A stretch of DNA of 42,857 bases, from the NCBI GenBank assembly GCA_937898675.1, contig CALEJB010000023.1:1-42857 (forward strand), written 5' to 3'. Under the pieces are notes generated by a model. That model saw only the letters and a program-made list of their open reading frames with translations, made no database searches and was not told the origin of the DNA. How positions within the stretch are numbered: position 1 is the first letter of the stretch; each line of letters begins with the position of its first letter. Below, piece after piece: positions 7,514-15,517 of this stretch. Source of the DNA: an uncultured Prevotellaceae bacterium. GTDB lineage: Bacteria; Bacteroidota; Bacteroidia; Bacteroidales; Muribaculaceae. Both the position numbers and the translations under genes were made by a program.

Positions 7514-8995
7514 ATGAAAAGGATTTTGAACGGGATTAAGCCGATGTTGATGGTTGCAGCGTTGCTGTTGCCAGTGATGCACTTCAAGGCAAGTGCCCAA
7601 ATCTTTGCCGATGTAAATTGCGACGGCATCGCTGACCCCTCCGACATCTCGTCATTGATTGACTATCTGCTGAATGACACGGGCCGTTCCATCAGCACCA
7701 GCAACGGGTACCTTTCGGCCCGTGACTATGGCGCCGTGGGCGATGGCGTTACCGACGACACCCCCGCCCTTGAACTGTTGTTCGAAGATGCCGCCAAGTT
7801 TGATAAGGCGGTTTACTTCCCCGCCGGAACCTACCTCATCAGGCGCTCCCTCAAACTGAAGAGCGGCATGGAGATTTATGGCGACGGCGAGAGCTCCATT
7901 ATCAAGAAACAACCCGCCGTGTGGCACCAGTTGAGGGCTTCAATTTCCAATGGCGTATCGGTCGCTTCGCTTGACGACATCAGCGGATACAAGGTCGGCG
8001 ACCAGTTCTTCATCACCTACTCGACAAGCATCAACTATCCGTCAGCAAGAAATTGTTCCAACGGCATCATCACCGCCATCGACTCGGTGAATAAGACGAT
8101 AACCTTTGCCAGTTGCTACCCCGGAATCAAGAACGGTGCCATCAGGACACAGGCCAGCGGCAGCTACGTGTCCACCTCCTTTGCCGTGCTGCGTTCGTGG
8201 TCTTGCTTCGACGAGTGCATCAATGTGTACATCCACGACATCTGCATCGACGGCAACCGCCAGCAGGGCGAGCCCATGGAGTGGTCCAACGGCTGCATCC
8301 ACTTCGACGCTTTTGGCAGCACGATGTGCGGAATCCCCTACGACCACCATTCCTACGGGCATTTTGTTCAGCGCTGCAAGGTCATCAACTCCTCGTTCGA
8401 CGGCATCAGCGACCAGGGCGAGGGCAACCTGTTTGTCAAGGACTGTGTCATTGAGAATAGCGCCATGCACGGCGTGCACATGGGCACCGACTTTAGCAAC
8501 GCCGTCATTGCCGACAACACCATGACCGGCAACGGCCAGTTGGGTGCCGGCGTGTTCTGCTGCCAGAATGTGGTCAACGTGGTTGTCAGCGGCAACAGCA
8601 TCACGGCATTCAACCACGGCGTCAGCGATGAGGAGTATGGCACCAGGGGCATGTACCTCATCATCAGGAACAACCGGTTCAGCGACATGACGAGTTATGT
8701 GTTCGACTTCCTCAAGGCATCTTCCACCAGCCGCGGCGGCGGCTTGCAAATTATGGGCAACACCATTTCAGGCCTCAAGGCATCGCTGTTCTATGGCAAT
8801 TACTTGGACAATGTGATTTTTACCGACAACCAGGTGACATCCGCCAACAAGTCGTTGACCTATCTCATCAGCGTCAACTACAGCAACAATGTAATCGTCT
8901 CGGGCAACACACTGCCCGCCGGGGCAAGTGTCTCGACAATGGTGCGTTCCACGAGCACTACCAACCTGATTAACAACGGCAATTCGTGGAACTAA
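7514..8995 (+). CDS. Secreted beta-helix protein with N-terminal half-dockerin
   Basis: A 493-aa exported protein. Residues 1-29 form a signal peptide ending ASAQ. Directly after it comes one dockerin-like calcium motif, DVNCDGIADPSDISSLIDYL (33-52). The rest starts with ARDYGAVGDGVTDDTPAL (69-86), the hallmark of the pectate-lyase-3 / GH28-like superfamily, and continues with repeating beta-strand coils rich in V..N and I..N patterns to the C-terminus. The fold is a right-handed beta-helix that usually acts on polysaccharides (lyase, hydrolase or epimerase); the exact activity cannot be read off. The dockerin is N-terminal and single, whereas the other three in this window are C-terminal and double. 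It starts 29 nt after recG with no clear promoter of its own. Confidence 0.8.
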   Translation: MKRILNGIKPMLMVAALLLPVMHFKASAQIFADVNCDGIADPSDISSLIDYLLNDTGRSISTSNGYLSARDYGAVGDGVTDDTPALELLFEDAAKFDKAVYFPAGTYLIRRSLKLKSGMEIYGDGESSIIKKQPAVWHQLRASISNGVSVASLDDISGYKVGDQFFITYSTSINYPSARNCSNGIITAIDSVNKTITFASCYPGIKNGAIRTQASGSYVSTSFAVLRSWSCFDECINVYIHDICIDGNRQQGEPMEWSNGCIHFDAFGSTMCGIPYDHHSYGHFVQRCKVINSSFDGISDQGEGNLFVKDCVIENSAMHGVHMGTDFSNAVIADNTMTGNGQLGAGVFCCQNVVNVVVSGNSITAFNHGVSDEEYGTRGMYLIIRNNRFSDMTSYVFDFLKASSTSRGGGLQIMGNTISGLKASLFYGNYLDNVIFTDNQVTSANKSLTYLISVNYSNNVIVSGNTLPAGASVSTMVRSTSTTNLINNGNSWN

Positions 8996-9151
8996 GCCGA
9001 TTTTTGGCCCGTTTGGGAACGAATATTGTGTGCTAACGGGTGCTTTTTCAAGACGTTGAAATATAAGTTGTTATCAATCTTCATTCAGAAAACGAAACCA
9101 AACTTTACACTTTTTAGCAGTATCGCTGGCGGTTTATCTAAAATAAATGCC

Positions 9152-9159
9152 TAAATTTG
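9152..9159 (+). promoter_or_regulatory. -7 box TAAATTTG before the M23 peptidase gene
   Basis: TAAATTTG 40 nt before ATG 9200; the nearest -33 candidate is TTTA at 9133-9136, a short 15-nt spacing. Confidence 0.45.
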
Positions 9160-9199
9160 TGCGTTCTTTGAATAAGAAAAACAACATAAATACTACTGA

Positions 9200-10180
9200 A
9201 TGGGTATAAGAAAGAATATCACACTCGCCTTGGCGGCGATGACATTATTTGCCTGCGGAGCTTCGGCACAGAACCTGCGCACCGCGTCCAGTTACAGTAA
9301 TGTGCACAGCAATCTGCTGGCCAAGCAGAATCGCGTACAGGACCAGATTAAGGTTCAGGAGTCACAGCGATATGCTGGCGGCCTGTATGAGGAGTGCGAG
9401 CCCGAGCCCGACATCTACACCGAGGGATGGGACAGCCAGCTCGTTAACTGCTACAAGGACGCCAATGTCCCCAACAGCAAGGTTATCAATGTACGCAAAT
9501 ATCACATGCCAGTCAAGGGCAATTATGTGACTTCTCACTATGGTTTTCGTCCCAAGTTCAATCGTGTGCACAAGGGTGTTGACCTGCGTGCCGCTGTGGG
9601 CGACACCGTCTATGCCGCTTTCTCGGGTCGCGTGCGCCTGACGCGCTACGAGCGCGGCGGCTATGGCTTCTATGTCATCGTGCGCCACGAGAACGGCCTT
9701 GAGACCGTTTACGGCCACCTGTCGCGCTTCCTCGTCAAGCCCGACCAGGTCGTTAAAGCTGGCCAGCCCATTGCGTTGAGCGGCAACACGGGACACAGCA
9801 CGGGGCCCCACCTGCACTTTGAGACGCGTTTCATGGGATATGCCATCAACCCCGAGGCCATCTTTGATTTCGCACACCGCACCACGCACACCGACTCGTA
9901 CACCTTCTCCAAGAGCACCTACACTCAGTCACGCGACTATTCGCCCAGCCAGCGTTATTCCTCCACCAAGTCCAACAGCAAGACTACAGCCAAGGCCAAC
10001 GAGAAGAAAACCTCTACCCGCAAGACTCGCGAGGAGAGCCGCACGACTTATCAGGTAAAAAAAGGTGACAACCTCACCACGATTGCCAAGAACAACGGCA
10101 TTACCGTTGCCCAGCTCAAGAAACTGAACGGCATTACCGACGACAATGTCCAGGCGGGTAAGGTACTGCGCGTGAAATAA
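9200..10180 (+). CDS. Secreted M23 peptidase with C-terminal LysM
   Basis: A 326-aa exported murein hydrolase or EnvC/NlpD-like activator. Signal peptide 1-24 (ends ACGASAQ). The LytM (M23) domain spans about 105-225 with zinc ligands H124 and D128 (VHKGVDL), H204 and H206 (PHLHFE), plus YGHLS at 171-175; all metal ligands are present, so it is probably active. A Ser/Thr/Lys-rich linker (about 230-280) leads to one LysM repeat (283-326: YQVKKGDNLTTIAKNNG) that binds glycan strands. Its role would be in peptidoglycan remodelling in the periplasm. It stands alone with its own promoter and a terminator after the stop. Confidence 0.9.
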   Translation: MGIRKNITLALAAMTLFACGASAQNLRTASSYSNVHSNLLAKQNRVQDQIKVQESQRYAGGLYEECEPEPDIYTEGWDSQLVNCYKDANVPNSKVINVRKYHMPVKGNYVTSHYGFRPKFNRVHKGVDLRAAVGDTVYAAFSGRVRLTRYERGGYGFYVIVRHENGLETVYGHLSRFLVKPDQVVKAGQPIALSGNTGHSTGPHLHFETRFMGYAINPEAIFDFAHRTTHTDSYTFSKSTYTQSRDYSPSQRYSSTKSNSKTTAKANEKKTSTRKTREESRTTYQVKKGDNLTTIAKNNGITVAQLKKLNGITDDNVQAGKVLRVK

Positions 10181-10199
10181 TCAGTCATGTAAAATAAAA

Positions 10200-10240
10200 C
10201 AACAGGCAACCGGGACTCAACGAGCCTCGGTTGCTTGTTG
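10200..10240. terminator. Hairpin between convergent genes
   Basis: CAACAGGCAACCG (10200-10212) pairs imperfectly with CGGTTGCTTGTTG (10228-10240), just after the M23 gene and facing the gene on the minus strand. There is no long T-run, so it is a moderate call. Confidence 0.5.
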
Positions 10241-10257
10241 TTGACCTGCTCATGCCG

Positions 10258-10794
10258 TCACATCAAGTAGTGGTAAACAGCGGCAAACTGGCGTGAGAAG
10301 CGTTCATTGAAGCGGTCCAGCTTGCGGTCAAACTTCAATGCGTCGGTCTGGACAGTCATTTTGGTGGCCTTGACATTGCTCAGGCGGTAGATGTCGTGCG
10401 CCGTCAAGGGGTAGTGGCATGTCACATAGTAGTCATTGTAGGTGCGGTAGTGCCGCTTGACGATGTCGGCGCGGGTCAGGTCGCGGTCGGTGGTGAGGAT
10501 GACGCGCTCGCCGCCGCGCAACGTCAGCGCAAGCGTGTCGCCGCGCGACACATCCAGCAGGCCCTCGTCAAAGGTCACCTCCATCGCAAAGTTCACCAAC
10601 CCGCTGGCGTCGGCGGTCGCTATTACTGCAAAACGCGCGGTGTGGAAGAAGTCGTCATACATCACCTCCTGGGCCGAGCGCACCACGCGTGTGCCGTCGT
10701 CACCCCAGCGGTCAACGGCCACCTGCCCCTTGGCAGTCATTGCGACCGCCAGCAGCATCAGCAGCATGATGGTATATGGTTTCAACGCTTTCAC
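10258..10794 (-). CDS. Small secreted protein of unknown function
   Basis: A family I do not recognise. From GTG 10794 it is 178 aa with a convincing signal peptide (starts VKALKPYTIMLLMLLAVAM, ends TAKGQ), followed by a mature domain rich in beta strands (RFAVIATADASGLVNFAMEV, DTLALTLRGGERVILTT) and a basic C-terminus with many Tyr, Arg and Phe. No Cys remain in the mature part. A strong promoter at 10800-10831 places the RNA start almost on the GTG, so either it is leaderless or the start is ATG 10767, which loses the lysines of the signal peptide. The in-frame ATG at 10851 lies upstream of the promoter and is rejected. Confidence 0.65.
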   Translation of the reverse strand: MKALKPYTIMLLMLLAVAMTAKGQVAVDRWGDDGTRVVRSAQEVMYDDFFHTARFAVIATADASGLVNFAMEVTFDEGLLDVSRGDTLALTLRGGERVILTTDRDLTRADIVKRHYRTYNDYYVTCHYPLTAHDIYRLSNVKATKMTVQTDALKFDRKLDRFNERFSRQFAAVYHYLM

Positions 10795-10799
10795 CGCCG

Positions 10800-10831
10800 C
10801 AAAAGTACCACAAAACCCCGAGATAGACAAA
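10800..10831 (-). promoter_or_regulatory. Promoter TTTG-N20-TACTTTTG
   Basis: On the minus strand TTTG (10831-10828), 20 nt, TACTTTTG (10807-10800). A near-perfect Bacteroidetes promoter for the small secreted protein gene; its -33 abuts the terminator of the upstream C10 protease gene. Confidence 0.75.
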
Positions 10832-10832
10832 T

Positions 10833-10870
10833 CCAAGCCCCCGAAGCGCAATGCGGCTGCAGGGGCTTGG
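10833..10870 (-). terminator. Terminator of the C10 protease gene
   Basis: CCAAGCCCC (10833-10841) and GGGGCTTGG (10862-10870) form a perfect 9-bp stem, 20 nt after the stop of the minus-strand protease gene. Confidence 0.65.
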
Positions 10871-10889
10871 ATGTTTGCCAGGTGTTCTT

Positions 10890-13244
10890 TTAGCCCAGAA
10901 TCATGTCGATGATGGCGTTCACGTCGGCGATGTTGACCTCGCCGTCGCCGTTCACGTCATAGGCATCGCCGGCGTTGCCCGACACGATGATATCGATGAC
11001 GGTATTCACGTCGGCAATGTTAATTTCGCCGTCGCTGTTCACGTCGCCGTTGACTTTGGGGTTGATAATAATGCGCAGGCTGTTGCTCCAGTCCGACTTG
11101 GTACCGTCGATATAGGTGGTCTGCACCCTCAGCGAGTAGAATCCCCCAGGCAGGTCCTTGACGGTGTAGTTCATGCCGGTAATGCCTTCGATATAGGTGG
11201 ACTTGCTGTGGTCAACGGGCGAGAAGTCATCGCCTGCATAGATGTCTACGCCGTAGATTAGCGCGCGTTTGCCCTTGGGGCTGTTGGTCATGCGCACGCG
11301 CGCATCGTTGCCCTCGGGGCACGGCAGCATCACGCAGTATTCGCTCATGTCGGTCGTCAGCGTCAAGGTGGTGTCGTTGCCGCCGCACGCGATGTTGAGC
11401 AGTGCAGAGTTGTCCGACGACGGGGCGGCGGCGCGCACCTTCACGGTAATCAACCCGTTGTTGCCGTGCATGTCCAGGGCAGGAGTCTCAAGCCAGCCCT
11501 TGGTGTTGGCGTTGCCCAGCCTCAGGTATCCGTTGCCCAGATACACCTTGCTGCCGCTCCAGCCGGCGTTGTCGGTGAGTTCGTCAAGGCGTGACGACAC
11601 CTCGCTGGTGGTGGACGCGGCGGTCGCGGTGGGCGAGAATGTCTCGCCAAAGCGCCAGTCATAGTAGGGGATGCGGGCAACCTCCAGGCAGTAGCCTGAC
11701 ACATACTTGCCGTCGGTGGCGTCGCTCCACTGGGCTTCGACATCGGTGTCGCCCGCGCCGGTGACTGAATTCAAAACGGGCGTGCGGCTGTCGATGACGG
11801 CGTTGCCGCACAGCGTGACGGTGTGGTCGGGAGCGCCAGGGCTTGACACGGTCACGGTGGCGATGTGGCTGCCGCTCACGGTGGGCTTGTAGGTCACGGT
11901 CACCTCGTTTTGGTTAGACAGTTTGCGGTTGGCGATGCTGCTGGCGCTGATGGTGAAAAAGCCGCTCGGGTCGTCCAGCGTCAGGGTGGCGTCGCCAGTG
12001 AGCTTTGCGCCCTTGACGGTGAAGGTGCCCGTTCCCTGCTGGTCAACGAATGACTTGATGGTCACGCGGTGTGAGCGCACCTTGAGGGTGGGTGTGGTGG
12101 GGGGAGGCATGATGCCGATAACCATGCTCTGGTCGTTGTTGAATCCCATGCCGCCGCCCACAAAGGCGCTGACAGCGCAGTATCCGTTGCCCGAGCCGTC
12201 CCAGCCCCAGTTGATGTGGAACTTGTTGTTCACGGCGTCATAGCCATCGACGTTGAAGGCGTGCCCAACAGTGGCGCTGCTGCCTGTGAAGACGATGGGC
12301 CGGCCTTGTTCGATTTCTTCCAGCATGATGGCGCCCCATTCCTCGTCGCTCATTTCAACGGGCTCGGGCCACTGACCGCCCTCGCCGGGCCATCCCCATT
12401 CCACCTTGCTGACCAGCAATGCGTCTTCGTCATAGCCAAAGGTCTGCACGGCGCGCAGGATGTTGTAGGTCTGCGAGCCGCTGCCGCTGGGCGAGTAGTC
12501 CATACGCTCGGCGTGGCCCACATAGCGCATCAGCCATGCCACGGCATCGGCCTGGGCGGTGTTGTAACTGCCGGGATAGTAGTGGTCGAGCATATTGTCC
12601 CAATCAAAGGTGACAGGACCCAGCGCGGGCACCACCAGACTGCTGCCCCAGGGGGTGTATTCAGCCATGTAGCCGTCGTAGCCTGCGGGGTATTTCCAGT
12701 GGTGCATCGCCATCGACAGCGATGTGGCGCAACAGCCGGTGACGCTCAACTCGCCGCCGACGGTAGGGCAGTATTTATAGTAGGGCTCGCTCTGGCCCCA
12801 GGTCTCGGTGAGCAGCGGCGCAATGTCTTTGGCGCCATAGTATGGATTGGCGGGTTGCGCATCGGCAAATTTATCGGGATGGGCAATGATGTAGGCAATT
12901 TGTTCGCCATAGCCGTTCAGCCATTCGCGCATGTTCGCGGGCATCTTCGATATGTCCATGGGCGCGTCGCCATAGGCCAGCACCTCCCGGGCGCGGTCGT
13001 CGCCCGACACGATGACATAACTGTCGCTGGTGTTGAAGATATAGTATAGCGGCAGGTTGTTGCGGCTTGCGGTGTACATCAGGTTGACTGTGGCGCTTGC
13101 GGGGGCCCTCTTCAGGCGGCCCTGGGCAGCAAGCGACTGCACGAACTGTCGTGCAACCCCCTGGGCTGCAGTGGCGCCAACGGGGGCAGCATTCATCCCA
13201 AGCGCGGACAATGCCGCGCCGACGAGTAAGAAAAATTTCTTCAT
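10890..13244 (-). CDS. Secreted C10 (streptopain-type) cysteine protease with dockerin
   Basis: A 784-aa exported protease. After the signal peptide (MKKFFLLVGAALSALGMNAA) comes a SpeB-like propeptide (about 25-140, with YIFNTSDSYVIVSGDDRA) and a peptidase C10 domain: the catalytic Cys in TGCCATS aligns to C171 (C172 sits beside it, where Val is usual), and the His is H328 in GHAFNVDGYD, followed by INWGWDG. Then come Ig-like and beta-sandwich domains (about 380-720) and a double dockerin-like module at the C-terminus (DVNSDGEINIADVNTVIDII and DVNGDGEVNIADVNAIIDMI). The start at 13244 matches the signal peptide and the promoter at 13295-13326; an upstream in-frame start at 13466 lies before the promoter. 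It probably degrades extracellular protein. Confidence 0.92.
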   Translation of the reverse strand: MKKFFLLVGAALSALGMNAAPVGATAAQGVARQFVQSLAAQGRLKRAPASATVNLMYTASRNNLPLYYIFNTSDSYVIVSGDDRAREVLAYGDAPMDISKMPANMREWLNGYGEQIAYIIAHPDKFADAQPANPYYGAKDIAPLLTETWGQSEPYYKYCPTVGGELSVTGCCATSLSMAMHHWKYPAGYDGYMAEYTPWGSSLVVPALGPVTFDWDNMLDHYYPGSYNTAQADAVAWLMRYVGHAERMDYSPSGSGSQTYNILRAVQTFGYDEDALLVSKVEWGWPGEGGQWPEPVEMSDEEWGAIMLEEIEQGRPIVFTGSSATVGHAFNVDGYDAVNNKFHINWGWDGSGNGYCAVSAFVGGGMGFNNDQSMVIGIMPPPTTPTLKVRSHRVTIKSFVDQQGTGTFTVKGAKLTGDATLTLDDPSGFFTISASSIANRKLSNQNEVTVTYKPTVSGSHIATVTVSSPGAPDHTVTLCGNAVIDSRTPVLNSVTGAGDTDVEAQWSDATDGKYVSGYCLEVARIPYYDWRFGETFSPTATAASTTSEVSSRLDELTDNAGWSGSKVYLGNGYLRLGNANTKGWLETPALDMHGNNGLITVKVRAAAPSSDNSALLNIACGGNDTTLTLTTDMSEYCVMLPCPEGNDARVRMTNSPKGKRALIYGVDIYAGDDFSPVDHSKSTYIEGITGMNYTVKDLPGGFYSLRVQTTYIDGTKSDWSNSLRIIINPKVNGDVNSDGEINIADVNTVIDIIVSGNAGDAYDVNGDGEVNIADVNAIIDMILG

Positions 13245-13294
13245 GTAAGTAGAAATAGTATGATTAAATGTTGTTTCCTTTTTGGTTATGGCCG

Positions 13295-13326
13295 CAAATT
13301 TATGGCAAATTTTCCGCACATGGCAA
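13295..13326 (-). promoter_or_regulatory. Promoter of the C10 protease gene
   Basis: Minus-strand TAAATTTG (13302-13295) with TTG at 13326-13324, spacing 21 nt; the leader is about 45 nt. Confidence 0.6.
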
Positions 13327-13333
13327 CACCTCA

Positions 13334-13358
13334 CCGCCTCATTTTTCATGTGAGGCGG
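13334..13358 (-). terminator. Hairpin after the deoxynucleoside kinase pair
   Basis: CCGCCTCA (13334-13341) and TGAGGCGG (13351-13358) form a perfect 8-bp stem 20 nt past the stop of the downstream kinase gene. There is no T-run on the exit side. Confidence 0.5.
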
Positions 13359-13377
13359 CAAGCATGGATGCGCGGTG

Positions 13378-14007
13378 TCACTTTTGGTTAAACGGCGAGA
13401 AGATGCCAAACAGGTTGGCGTCAATCTTGTCGCACACTTGCTGGAAATCCTCGGCACGTTCCCCAAACTTCACCTCGTCGCCGTTGATGATGATCAGGTT
13501 GCCCTTGTAATTGTTGATCCAGTCCTCGTAGCGCCTGTTCAGGCCCTCCAGATAGTCCAGGCGGATGGTCTGCTCATATTCACGGCCGCGCTTCTGGATT
13601 TGCTGAACCAGGTTGGGAATGGTCGAGCGGATGTATATCATCAGGTCGGGCATCTTCACCAGCGACATCATCAGTTCAAACAGGTCGCTGTAGTTGTTGA
13701 AGTCGCGGTCGCTCATGTGCCCCTGGCCGTGCAGGTTGGGGGCAAAGATGCAGGCGTCCTCATAGATGGTGCGGTCCTGGATGATGTTCTCCTTGCTGTT
13801 GGCAATCTCCACCACCTCCTTGAAACGCTTGTTCAGGAAGTAGATTTGCAGGTTGAACGACCAGCGCGACATGTCGGCATAGAAGTCTTCCAGATAGGGG
13901 TTGTTGTCCACGGGCTCAAACCGCGGGCTCCATCCGTAATGCTTGGCGAGCAGTTTGGTCAAGGTGGTCTTGCCGCTGCCGATGTTTCCAGCTACTGCTA
14001 TGTGCAT
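13378..14007 (-). CDS. Deoxynucleoside kinase (second of a tandem pair)
   Basis: A 209-aa member of the deoxynucleoside kinase family (dAK/dGK type), which phosphorylates salvaged deoxynucleosides with ATP. The P-loop is GNIGSGKTT (7-15); the DRT motif is in IQDRTIYEDACIFA near residue 96; the arginine-rich lid is KRGREYEQTIRLDYL near 139-153. It lies 41 nt downstream of a paralogue of nearly equal length and probably shares its transcript. Substrate base preference cannot be decided; in other bacteria such pairs make a heterodimer with different specificities. Confidence 0.88.
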   Translation of the reverse strand: MHIAVAGNIGSGKTTLTKLLAKHYGWSPRFEPVDNNPYLEDFYADMSRWSFNLQIYFLNKRFKEVVEIANSKENIIQDRTIYEDACIFAPNLHGQGHMSDRDFNNYSDLFELMMSLVKMPDLMIYIRSTIPNLVQQIQKRGREYEQTIRLDYLEGLNRRYEDWINNYKGNLIIINGDEVKFGERAEDFQQVCDKIDANLFGIFSPFNQK

Positions 14008-14048
14008 AGTTTCTTGGGTTTAATGTTGTTCGTTTTTTGTTGTCGTGT

Positions 14049-14675
14049 TTAGTCCAGCGGACCGAAGATGCCAAACATCGTGCTGTCAATCTTGCTGATG
14101 ATGCTCGCCAGGTCCTCGGGGTTGGACTTGTAGTCCATGTTATCGACGTCGATGATGAGCTTGCGGCCCTTGTAGGTGTTCATCACAAAGTCCTCGTAAC
14201 GCTCGTTGAGGTTGGACAGGTATTTCAGCTCTATCGTCTGCTCGTAGTCGCGGCCGCGCTTGTGGATGTTGTCCACCAGGTGCGCGACGCCGGAGCGCAG
14301 GTATATCATCAGGTCGGGCAGCTTGACGATTTTCATCATTTGCTCAAACAGCTCGTTGTAGGTCTCAAAGTCGCGGTCGCTCAGGTTGCCCATGTCATGG
14401 TTGTTGGCCGTGAAGATGTACACGCCCTCAAAGATGCTGCGGTCCTGGATGATGGTCTTGTCGCTGGCATTGATGGCCAGGATGTTCTTGAAACGCTCCT
14501 TGAGGAAAAACACCTCCAGGGCAAACGACCACCGCTTGATGTCGTTGTAGTAGTCGCTCAAGTATGGGTTGTTGACCACGGGCTCAAGAAACACTTCCCA
14601 GCCATAGTGGTTGGCAAGCAACTGAGCCAGTGTCGATTTGCCGCTCCCGATATTTCCTGCTATTACGATGTGCAC
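14049..14675 (-). CDS. Deoxynucleoside kinase (first of a tandem pair)
   Basis: A 208-aa deoxynucleoside kinase, paralogue of the next gene. P-loop GNIGSGKST (7-15), IQDRSIFEGVYIF near residue 96, lid KRGRDYEQTIELKYL near 139-153. The two proteins align end to end without gaps of note but differ at many positions, so the duplication is old. A good divergent promoter lies 65 nt upstream. Role: purine or pyrimidine deoxynucleoside salvage in the cytosol. Confidence 0.88.
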   Translation of the reverse strand: MHIVIAGNIGSGKSTLAQLLANHYGWEVFLEPVVNNPYLSDYYNDIKRWSFALEVFFLKERFKNILAINASDKTIIQDRSIFEGVYIFTANNHDMGNLSDRDFETYNELFEQMMKIVKLPDLMIYLRSGVAHLVDNIHKRGRDYEQTIELKYLSNLNERYEDFVMNTYKGRKLIIDVDNMDYKSNPEDLASIISKIDSTMFGIFGPLD

Positions 14676-14739
14676 GCGTCGTTAGTGGTTATAGATTTGA
14701 TATTCTGCGACAGTGGCGCCGGCCCGCTGAAGCATCATG

Positions 14740-14769
14740 CAAAGGTAGCGATTTTTCCCGCTGTCGCAA
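14740..14769 (-). promoter_or_regulatory. Promoter of the deoxynucleoside kinase pair
   Basis: Minus strand TTG (14769-14767), 19 nt, TACCTTTG (14747-14740). It diverges from the flavin reductase promoter about 60 nt away. Confidence 0.7.
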
Positions 14770-14829
14770 GCATGGCGGGAGATAAAGTTATTAACAACTT
14801 CACATATTGAAAAAATACGCGCGGCGGTG

Positions 14830-14860
14830 TTGTGGAGAACGATTTTTTGCACTACCTTTG
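14830..14860 (+). promoter_or_regulatory. Promoter of the flavin reductase gene
   Basis: TTG at 14830-14832, 20 nt, TACCTTTG at 14853-14860; the ATG is 25 nt downstream. Confidence 0.7.
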
Positions 14861-14884
14861 CGGTGAATAACCCAGTCTTAAGTC

Positions 14885-15463
14885 ATGAAACAAAACTGGA
14901 GGCCTGGAACCATGATCTATCCGCTGCCGGCGTTGCTGGTCAGCTGTGGTGCTGTGCCCGAGCAGTACAATGTGTTCACCGCCGCCTGGACGGGGACCAT
15001 TTGCTCCGACCCGGCCATGTGCTATGTATCCATCAGGCCCGAGCGCTACAGCCACGGTATTGTGGAGGAGAACATGGCCTTTACCCTCAACCTCACCAAC
15101 CGTGAACTGGCGCGGGCCACCGACTGGTGCGGTGTGCGATCGGGGCGAGACTATGACAAGTGGAAGGAAATGGGCATTACGCCTGTCAAGGGCGAAATGG
15201 TCGCAGCGCCTTACATTCAGGAGGCTCCCGTCAGCATCGAGTGCCGCGTGCGCGACATCATGCGCCTGGGCAGCCACGACATGTTTATCGGCGAGGTGAT
15301 GAATGTCATTGCCGATGACCGTTTTATCGACCCCGAGACTGGCGCGCTCGACCTCAAGGCAGCCGGCCTCATCACCTATTGCCACGGCCACTATTATGGC
15401 TTGGGCGAGGAACTCGGCCACTTTGGATGGACGGTGCGCAAACACCCCAAGAAGGAAAAGTAA
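14885..15463 (+). CDS. Flavin reductase-like (FMN-binding split barrel) protein
   Basis: A 192-aa protein of the flavin reductase domain family (FMN-binding split barrel), which carries FMN and reduces flavin or other substrates with NAD(P)H. Landmarks are MIYPLPALLVSCG, NVFTAAWTGTICSDPAMCYVSI (typical S/T-rich FMN-phosphate loop) and SHGIVEENMAFTLNLTN, then HDMFIGEVMNV. Single domain; no rubredoxin or second flavin domain. Partner and true substrate are unknown. It precedes glyA by 54 nt, so read-through into glyA is possible. Confidence 0.85.
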   Translation: MKQNWRPGTMIYPLPALLVSCGAVPEQYNVFTAAWTGTICSDPAMCYVSIRPERYSHGIVEENMAFTLNLTNRELARATDWCGVRSGRDYDKWKEMGITPVKGEMVAAPYIQEAPVSIECRVRDIMRLGSHDMFIGEVMNVIADDRFIDPETGALDLKAAGLITYCHGHYYGLGEELGHFGWTVRKHPKKEK

Positions 15464-15517
15464 ATCATTGATTAACCATAAATTATCTAATTAAACATTA
15501 TCAATTAACATCCCATC

